Shown here: positions 59,901 through 64,000 of the stretch, piece by piece | How the letters are laid out: each line of letters starts with the position of its first letter | Numbering within the stretch: the first letter of the stretch is position 1 | Source of the DNA: Ypsolopha sequella | Lineage: Eukaryota > Arthropoda > Insecta > Lepidoptera > Ypsolophidae | Direction: 5' to 3' | Length of the DNA stretch: 64,000 nucleotides | NCBI GenBank assembly: GCA_934047225.1 | Contig: OW203992.1 | Span: 20,945,501-21,009,500 of the forward strand | Notes under the pieces: generated by a model | Seen by the model: only the letters and a program-made list of their open reading frames with translations | What the model was told of the DNA's origin: nothing | Database searches by the model: none | Program-made: the position numbers and the translations under genes

Positions 59901-62806
59901 CGCGTGGTATTATTTGTAATATTTTCAACTAACAATTTTACTCTCATCACGACTTCAGGGTTGGCTTTACAATAAAAAAAAATTGTATACAAGTATTATA
60001 TAGGCAAACGGATTAAGTTTGAAGAAGACTGCACCCGCGTCATTACAGAGACGCGGGGGATGACGACAAAAAGAATCGTGTGGGGAGCGGGCGGTAGGGC
60101 GGCGTCTCTTGTGAGAGAGTGTATCTCTCACTGTCTCTCAATGCAACGTAAGCCCGCCCCCGCACCCCTGTACTGTCGCGTGCGAAGACTAACTAATCCA
60201 GCCAGTAATAAGGATTAGTTTTGAATTTACTCGTAATGGTCGTCGTCGCTCTGTTTGGAAGGTCCGGCCTGGTCGCCGGCGTCGTCTTTGTCCTTCAACT
60301 CGTTGGTTGCCGTTATAACCGTGTCTGTGAAGGCGCTTCCTTTGTGAGATGACTGGACGTTCCTGAAAGTTATGGAGATATGAGCAATACTTTGAATATT
60401 TTGTAATAAGAATATATTTATTTTACATACTAGAACTAGGAAAGAAATAATTCAATTTTACATACTTTTCAATAGGTTTATTATAGGTTTATCGTACATC
60501 TATCCATCCATCAGCCTAAAGTTTAAGTCTCAAAGCAAAAGTTCTTAGTTCCTAAGAACGCACTCGCCTTGAAAATGCCGAAATTACATCGATGAAACAG
60601 TTGGCATACGTGAGTGTTAAAGCTGGTATTAATAATAATTTAAATCTAAGCTACTTTATCAACAATATTGCACGATTCCATCCTTCATGAAAGTCACCTT
60701 TAGATGCAACAAATAAATTTAACAGATGGAATTATACAACTTTAAACAATCTTTAATAAATACAATTTACCATTTCCAAAACTAAACAAAACTACCGTAA
60801 ATACCATCTATCCTTCTAATTTTAAAGTAATGTGTAAAAACCGCAACCTCGACGCTACATAAAGAGAAGCAATCGAACCGTATGGAAGCCCTGAGCGATC
60901 TCAACTTGCCCTTGATCTTGTCTCTAATGAGGTAGAGCCTCTCTTTCCTCTGCATCTCAGTGAGCCTGCTCCAGTCGAGGAACTGGCGGCCCGACGACGC
61001 GAGCGTGTAGCGACGCATCAGCCGACGGAGACTGGCTGATCACAATATCCTCCATGTAGGTTACATATACTACATACACGCCACGTTTCGGGTTTCCTCT
61101 TGATCAAAACGAATACAGTAGTAATATTATAGATAATACGCGTAGAAATCTTCGACGCTCTTCGGCAAAGGTCGTATACCCGAACGCTTTTTATACAGTT
61201 TATGACCAGAGCTCAGAAATAGGTAGTGTGATTTATCTACTTGTGCTATGTTGATGTTAATATGGTTATTCCCGGGATTTGGCTCACTATCGTATGTCGG
61301 TGCTAGAGTGTGCATCTGATACGTATGTGATACGTATGTTTAAAATTTTTGAATCGGCCTTGTTTTATTATGTATTGAACGTACTGAAACTGTGACCCTG
61401 GCCATAACAAAACGTGCCTTTGACTGGCAACTAAAAATGTAAATTGTCATCCGTTCACTGGGTTTGCTTGTAAAATTTGTTGGAACGCGTTTTTGCTTTT
61501 GTTTGCAGAATATTCCTGTTTTATTTGTTAATTAAGGGTGTGGTACAAGGAACCTATATAGATTTGTCTGTATATAATGTTGTTACCAAGTTAGCAGTGT
61601 TCTGTGCGTGTGATCTGTGTTTTAGTTACTCGGACCCACATTTTAGTTCCAAATAAAAAATCACCCTAACCAAATTCCAGCTCTGTTTATATATGTATTT
61701 GAAAATACACGTCTGGTCGCCTATAGACAACGAAATTAGCACCCTTAATTGATTCCGGTTCCAATTTTTTGCACATGTTCTAAGATGACTTTGACTCCTA
61801 TTTTCTCTCTCATAAGTTTCCAAATATTAGTGCAATGTTTAGAGCTCTTACAATTTATGATTCGGCTATTTTTGAGAATACGAAAACTGACGAAGATTTC
61901 TATGCGCATTTTATCTGTGGCAGATCTGTACAAGATTTTGTATTATTGAGAATCCATAAAAACATGAAAAAAATTAAAAATGTTTTTTAATAAAGAAATA
62001 TTAAATGACATGACAAATGTAATGCGCAACGTATTATAGCCCCTTTTTATTTTATCACCGTTTTGCCCCCCCCTCCCTCCCCCAATACCGCAGGATTGTA
62101 TGAAACACCTTCTCACAAAATAAAGAGACATAAATAAATATTTATCTTCCTCCTAATCTAGCAGATGCGAAAAAATGGCGTGATCAGAAACAAGTTGCAG
62201 GTTTCGTTCACAGAAATAATCATACATGTGGTGTGTATAAAATCTCTAAACGATTTTTACATGTCAAGCTCATCTTTTGACGGGCAAAAGTCGCTTAACT
62301 GCTTTCGTACCAACCATGCGGCAATCGGTAGTCGCATGAAAGATACAACTTAAAACAAAGTCAGATTAAATTCCTCTCTTTTTATGGGGCACTTCCATGT
62401 GGATATGAAACACGGTCGCCCAAGTGTGAGAGTAGAAGCAGGTGATGTATTAACCAGTCTACATAGAGACTTCCGCAAAATCTACGGAAGTCGGCAACGG
62501 TCGAATGACTGATATTCCGCAACTGCGTGTAAACAATCTCCCAATATGCTTCTTATGACGTCAAGCCGGAACCCGAAGAGTCGCTCGGCGGCATGGAACA
62601 AAGCCAGAATAAATCTTCTAACAGAATGGTATGGTACTCACGGGCTCTGCGCCTCGCACAGCTGTATATACTTGCGGCCCACCTCCTCCCCCTGGCCGCG
62701 CACCACGAGCTGCGTGTCCTCTGGCGTCAGGTGGTAATGCACTTCCTCGTGGATCTCTATGTCGGGCGCAGACTCCTTCCATAGACCGAGGGATTTGAGC
62801 ATGAAC
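38018..62806 (-). CDS. Piezo: Piezo mechanosensitive ion channel, 3' part (17 exons, 5' end beyond window)
   Basis: Homotrimeric plasma-membrane cation channel gated by membrane tension. Exons in coding order: 62806-62642, 61031-60879, 60362-60231, 59460-59374, 58574-58355, 57277-57063, 56106-55948, 54500-54374, 52641-52495, 51996-51896, 44418-44237, 43356-43176, 42331-42218, 41094-41007, 40105-39999, 38908-38767, 38164-38018. All use GT/AG borders and every phase matches the next, giving about 821 C-terminal residues of a protein usually near 2,500. Hallmarks are [67 protein letters not shown] and [13 protein letters not shown]. The window therefore holds the last blade/anchor section, the pore module and the terminus. 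The weakest joins are the exon ending 60879 (GTTCGA donor) and the start at 58574. Confidence 0.93.
38425..38745 (+). repeat. Dispersed retroposon-like repeat E, copy 1 (Piezo intron)
   Basis: Shares with 59000-59275 the order GGCGGTCC-CTGGAAGAAA-GCCC, GGGATG-ATACCGC-ATC-ATCGGTCCCAGG, then GAGTAAGAT-GGT-ACCT and CGA-CCCGGCATCAGC. Copies diverge by roughly a quarter by eye. Widespread repeats of this look occur in lepidopteran genomes; the class is uncertain. Confidence 0.6.
39243..39500 (+). mobile_element. tRNA-derived SINE, copy 1 (Piezo intron)
   Basis: The head TTTATGGTCTAGTGGTTCGAA ... GCGGGTTCAAATCCTG has pol III A-box and B-box-like words. The body (GGGACGTAATAATCGTC, TGTGACGTTCATTTCACA, CGAGGATTCATGTCGTGA) matches 58052-58335 in the same orientation and, in reverse, 50395-50570. 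Confidence 0.65.
39999..51996 (-). CDS. Piezo: Piezo: extracellular cap (CED) exons
   Basis: Six exons code the cap that sits over the pore. 51996-51896 ([19 protein letters not shown]) has a donor that splits GT|GTGAGT. The others are 44418-44237 ([20 protein letters not shown]), 43356-43176 ([20 protein letters not shown]), 42331-42218 ([19 protein letters not shown]), 41094-41007 ([18 protein letters not shown]) and 40105-39999 ([20 protein letters not shown]). This region is the most variable part of Piezo proteins, but the order and length fit. The 7.5-kb intron between the first two contains the DIRS-like element; the intron at 42332-43175 contains the palindromic array. Confidence 0.9.
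41427..41545. repeat. Small MITE with 22-bp inverted ends (Piezo intron)
   Basis: GTACAGTGGAGACCACATCA and TGATGCGGTCTCCACTGTAC face each other across about 75 bases. No coding content. Confidence 0.6.
41918..42115. repeat. Foldback repeat with arms of about 65 bp (Piezo intron)
   Basis: TTAATTCTTAAATGTAAGGGC then TTTACTGTAATTTAGATTTT on the left are mirrored by AAAATCTAAATTACAGTAAA and TTACATTTAAGAATTAATTG on the right; the inner arms hold CAGT(A)CCCAAGGAACCA-like words on both sides. Confidence 0.65.
42445..43050. repeat. Tandem array of palindromic units, period about 236 bp (Piezo intron)
   Basis: The landmark GTCCAGTCCGA recurs at 42471, 42707 and 42944 (steps of 236 and 237). Each unit is itself folded: ACTTCACTTAAGGTAAGTTCG alternates with CGAACTTACCTTAAGTGAAG, and TATACTTATTGTCC with GGACAATAAGTATA. 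About 2.5 units are present and they are very similar. The open frames inside are by-products of the repeat. Confidence 0.8.
43585..43745. repeat. ACAAT microsatellite plus retroelement tail (Piezo intron)
   Basis: At least seven ACAAT units (about 43587-43621) run into CTTTATTTGTACACC and then GGCGGCCTTATCGCTTAAAG CGATCTCTTCCAGACAACC. In reverse this is the 3' end of a retroelement with a simple-repeat tail; the same tail fragment is at 27040-27092. Confidence 0.6.
43880..44148. mobile_element. Foldback element of about 270 bp (Piezo intron)
   Basis: ACAAGGTGAGATTT ... CCAAATTCATACTGGAGGCTT is mirrored by AAGCCTCCAGTATGAATTTGG ... CACCTTGT. The inner arms meet at TGAATTACTATGGG / CCCATAGTAATTCA with almost no loop, so the whole element forms one long hairpin. 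Confidence 0.75.
44450..44857 (+). mobile_element. Family B element, uninterrupted copy (Piezo intron)
   Basis: Collinear with 5812-6402 without the family A insertion: CAAGCGAAAACACGCTCAGT, CGTCAAACGAGGAGAAAAAG, then TATCGCCTTA at the end. It begins right after the exon at 44237-44418, within about 30 bases of its acceptor side. Confidence 0.65.
46940..47790 (+). repeat. Four tandem copies of a reverse-transcriptase segment, period 204 bp
   Basis: The word GGGAATA(A/G)CTT(G/T)GGACACAC starts at 46981, 47185, 47389 and 47593, exactly 204 bp (68 codons) apart. Each unit codes FLGI-DTQTN-SL-PDKT-IRQYL, then [19 protein letters not shown]. Units 2 and 3 share a TCA-to-TAA stop that units 1 and 4 lack, so one of them arose by copying the other after the mutation. 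Confidence 0.85.
47765..48300 (+). pseudogene. RNase H remnant of the DIRS-type element
   Basis: After the last RT unit the strand continues with [16 protein letters not shown], then TITDASN with the catalytic-type Asp, a stop, and LGVLVDN. Near 48140-48190 it reads [17 protein letters not shown], the Y-I-x(2)-E/Q-GGT box typical of DIRS RNase H. Stops and shifts occur throughout. Confidence 0.6.
49073..49801 (-). pseudogene. Unidentified protein-like fragment on the minus strand of the DIRS-type element
   Basis: Two minus-strand open segments (49801-49599, with [20 protein letters not shown], and 49468-49073, with [20 protein letters not shown]) are bridged in other frames by [20 protein letters not shown]. 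Composition looks protein-like rather than random, and the opposite strand has no RT-like motif here. I do not recognise the family. It could be a decayed second insertion or a captured fragment. Confidence 0.35.
50395..50600 (-). mobile_element. SINE body, reverse copy (Piezo intron)
   Basis: GTCACGACAAGAATCCCCGAGG, GTGAAATGCAAGTCACAATCC, CGACGATTATTACGTCCCAACG and GTGAGCCCTATCGCCG match 58190-58330 in reverse. The tRNA-like head is not seen; the 12158-12260 region carries related words as well. Confidence 0.6.
50638..51601. mobile_element. Foldback MITE family D, copy 5, split by a 798-bp insertion
   Basis: The left part GCCGATTCTGAAGGCTTTAA ... TAAGGACTATA stops at 50726, and the right part TTTAGAAGCTAAATTGCTTT ... 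AAAGCCTTCAGAATCGGC resumes at 51525. Together they restore a normal family D copy. Confidence 0.75.
50727..51524. mobile_element. Non-autonomous DNA element with perfect 34-bp inverted ends
   Basis: The ends GTCGAGTCCAGAATTAGGCG ... TTGACAG (50727-50760) and its exact mirror (51491-51524) bound AT-rich sequence without a coding frame. It lies inside a family D MITE. A target duplication is not clear. Confidence 0.8.
51625..51692 (-). repeat. tRNA-like SINE head fragment
   Basis: The minus strand reads AGCGACAGTAGCTCAGGGGT AGAACG, then CCAGGTTCGATCTCGGAG: good A-box and B-box words, but the acceptor ends do not pair and the T-arm is distorted. It is best read as a tRNA-derived SINE fragment, not a tRNA gene. 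Confidence 0.45.
52495..57277 (-). CDS. Piezo: Piezo: anchor and outer-helix exons
   Basis: 57277-57063 carries two membrane helices with [20 protein letters not shown] and [17 protein letters not shown]. 56106-55948 codes [20 protein letters not shown], the conserved segment before the anchor. 54500-54374 codes the anchor ([20 protein letters not shown]). 52641-52495 codes a short PRG-containing loop and the outer pore helix ending [14 protein letters not shown]. Sequence similarity to animal Piezo proteins is high throughout and each splice border is canonical. Confidence 0.93.
53370..53630. repeat. Foldback repeat of about 260 bp (Piezo intron)
   Basis: GATGAAGTTGCGGAAGCCGGAAA and TTTCCGGCTTCCACAACTTCATC face each other, with inner arms sharing GTCCAT and TTTCTACGGAACAGC-like words. 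The layout resembles family A, but the sequence differs. Confidence 0.6.
54555..54745 (+). repeat. Dispersed repeat F, copy 1 (Piezo intron)
   Basis: GGGACACGAGTGCTTGTTTACGA, then GCACACAATACTT-ATCTAC, and TTTTC-ACTAACAATTT are shared in the same order with 59755-59945. The ends are weakly inverted (TGTAACA-AAT-TGAGACA / TGTC-AATGT). Confidence 0.65.
56658..56986. mobile_element. hAT-type MITE (Piezo intron)
   Basis: Starts CAGGGATGGGGAAACTTTTT and ends AGTTTCTCCATCCCTG. Flanks GACTAGGG and GGCTAGGG match at 7 of 8 positions, an aged 8-bp duplication. Non-coding. Confidence 0.75.
58052..58335 (+). mobile_element. tRNA-derived SINE, copy 2 (Piezo intron)
   Basis: The head GGTCAATTGGTAGAGCACTCG ... 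GTGAGTTCAATCCCCGCAGTG has clear A and B boxes. The body ends GGGGATTCATGTCGTGACGA and matches 39243-39500. The SINE ends about 20 bases outside the Piezo exon boundary at 58355. Confidence 0.75.
58355..62806 (-). CDS. Piezo: Piezo: linker exons before the anchor
   Basis: Exon 62806-62642 starts [10 protein letters not shown], the end of a blade helix unit, and continues into a charged linker. 61031-60879 codes [20 protein letters not shown]. 60362-60231 codes a disordered acidic stretch ([20 protein letters not shown]). 59460-59374 reads [20 protein letters not shown] in the phase that follows from its neighbour. 58574-58355 begins [14 protein letters not shown] and ends in the membrane helix [20 protein letters not shown]. 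Upstream of 58574 the same frame stays open back to another AG at 58672, but using that acceptor would break the phase with the preceding exon, so 58574 is preferred although its pyrimidine tract is poor. Confidence 0.7.
59000..59275 (+). repeat. Dispersed retroposon-like repeat E, copy 2 (Piezo intron)
   Basis: Landmarks are GTTGGACATAGGCCTTTCGAAG, GGCGGTCCACCTGGAAGAAACG, ATCGGTCCCAGGTATGGTAG and CGAACCCGGCATCAGC, in the same order as 38425-38745. A truncated start of the same family may be at 60497-60515 (ATCTATCCATCCATCAGCC). Confidence 0.6.
59755..59945 (+). repeat. Dispersed repeat F, copy 2 (Piezo intron)
   Basis: Pairs with 54555-54745. Here the inverted arms are clearer: AATGTGAGACATTGGGACACGAGTG against ACGAGTGTCCCAATGTC, and TGTGCAAATGTAACAC against the GTTCAATTGCACACA side. 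Confidence 0.65.
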
Positions 62807-63423
62807 CTGTGGGAACAAATATTTTTATAGTTCTTACAATTTCCAAGACTAATATACGAGTATGCTTTGTAGAGTATCCTTCATCATCATTCTCCTCGCC
62901 ATTTCCTATTTAGGGTCGGCTATGTATAGTGCCGTAGCGTTGTCAGAGTAAAAGTATCGAGTAGCGAATCTTAGAAAAACGCTCTGTTTTAAACTCACGC
63001 ACACAAATGCGTGCTCTACACGTCGTCTAAGCGAAGTTCGGAGGAGACTCCATACAAATCTCGGCGCGGCGGCGTGTGAAGTACGCGTCTGCATGTGTGA
63101 GTTCGAATCTGAGCGCTTGTAATAATATTCACTACTAGATATATTTTTACTCTAGCATTTTCAATACTACACCCCTGCATATCCGCTGTGACACAATCCA
63201 TCTATCGTTCCTTATGTCTTCTTCTTTATCTGCAGATTCTGCAGAGTACCCTTATAACGTGCAAATATCTGTGTGAGATATGCTCTGCAGGCACACACAC
63301 TAGCGCAACATGCATTACTTACTTACTTACTACAAGTAGAGTATATATTAGTCGTGGTGGATTGCAAAAATTATACTGTAGCATAATGGCATAGTCACAA
63401 GCTTAAATTGTGATAGCACCCTA

Positions 63424-63538
63424 GCAGCGTCTGTCCACGGTCCGGTATTCCATCCGGTAATTGACGGACTGATAGGCTGCGCATGTTTTTAGAACTGTAA
63501 ATACCGGATGGAATACCGGACCCTGGACAAACGCTAGA
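63424..63538. repeat. Inverted repeat at the right end (Piezo intron)
   Basis: GTCCACGGTCCGGTATTCCATCCGGTA is mirrored by TACCGGATGGAATACCGGACCCTGGAC around about 45 bases; outer flanks AGCGTCTGTCCA / TGGACAAACGCT extend it. Probably a MITE. From here to the window end I see only AT-rich sequence. Confidence 0.7.
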
Positions 63539-64000
63539 AGTCGTGGAGCTGACATCTTGGTAATAAGCAGTATTAAAATAAATAAATAAATATTTATAGG
63601 AATCCAGCAGTCTTGTATTTTTTATTGTCCCACAAGAGGATTACTGTATTTATCTTTTTAGGAACCAACTTATTTATTTCAGATATTTATGTTTAGAAAT
63701 TTTTAAATAAAAACATGCAAAAAGCTGTAGGCTAAAGACAAAATTTTTACTTTTAATATATTTATTCTCTAGAAATATCACAATTTAATGACTATTTATC
63801 GAATTTATTTTCATATTTTTCGGTTGGTCAGTTTCGGAGATAAGGTGGGGGAAATACATTTATTTTTGGTTTTCAAAGATTTCTTGAAATCAGTGCCAGT
63901 AAATATAGTTAAAGTATATATTTTTACAATTAGTTCTTTAATATCTACAATTTGATACTCATGTTGTATTTTTAGGATATTTATTTTTTATTATTCTCTC

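Overview
This is a stretch of nuclear DNA from an arthropod, most likely a moth or butterfly. It is AT-rich and split by short spliced exons. It is packed with foldback MITEs, tRNA-derived SINEs and hAT-type elements of the kind that crowd lepidopteran introns. The order call rests on the repeat style and on insect-type versions of jub, Piezo and RPB2. I cannot name a species.

Layout, left to right. (1) Bases 1-10768: two plus-strand tandem paralogs of a DUF229 (sulfatase/phosphatase-fold) secretory protein. The first is cut by the left edge; the second is complete, but its core SDHG motif has become SSHG. Between them lie nested foldback elements. (2) 10769-19258: gene-free and repeat-rich, dominated by a 2,492-bp hAT-type element (14086-16577) with 8-bp target duplications and a giant internal palindrome. 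(3) 19259-20188: a three-exon mitochondrial FAM210A (DUF1279) gene. (4) 22777-29201, minus: the complete six-exon jub (Ajuba/LIMD1 family) gene with three LIM domains. Divergent from it is a broken THAP-domain gene (29984-31466) with a second, antisense THAP relic in its intron. (5) 32841-36371: an intact single-exon gene for RNA polymerase II subunit RPB2. (6) 38018-62806, minus: the 3' part of Piezo, 17 exons coding about 821 C-terminal residues, with introns full of transposons. The rest of Piezo lies beyond the right edge.

The standout non-gene structure is in one Piezo intron (about 45357-50345). It has 153-bp inverted repeats that I read as identical, a junction-like internal segment complementary to both outer ends, and decayed reverse transcriptase/RNase H sequence. 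That is the architecture of a DIRS-type tyrosine-recombinase retrotransposon. Inside it, one RT segment is amplified four times at an exact 204-bp period. Other notable structures are a 236-bp palindromic array in another Piezo intron, a MITE family with a 798-bp element nested in one copy, and three near-identical copies of a 95-bp sequence, one just upstream of RPB2.

The genes are not a functional cluster. They are ordinary single-copy housekeeping or signalling genes (transcription, Hippo/junction signalling, mechanosensation, mitochondrion) plus a small tandem DUF229 family. Splice sites were read by eye; where exon phases chain correctly I treat that as support.
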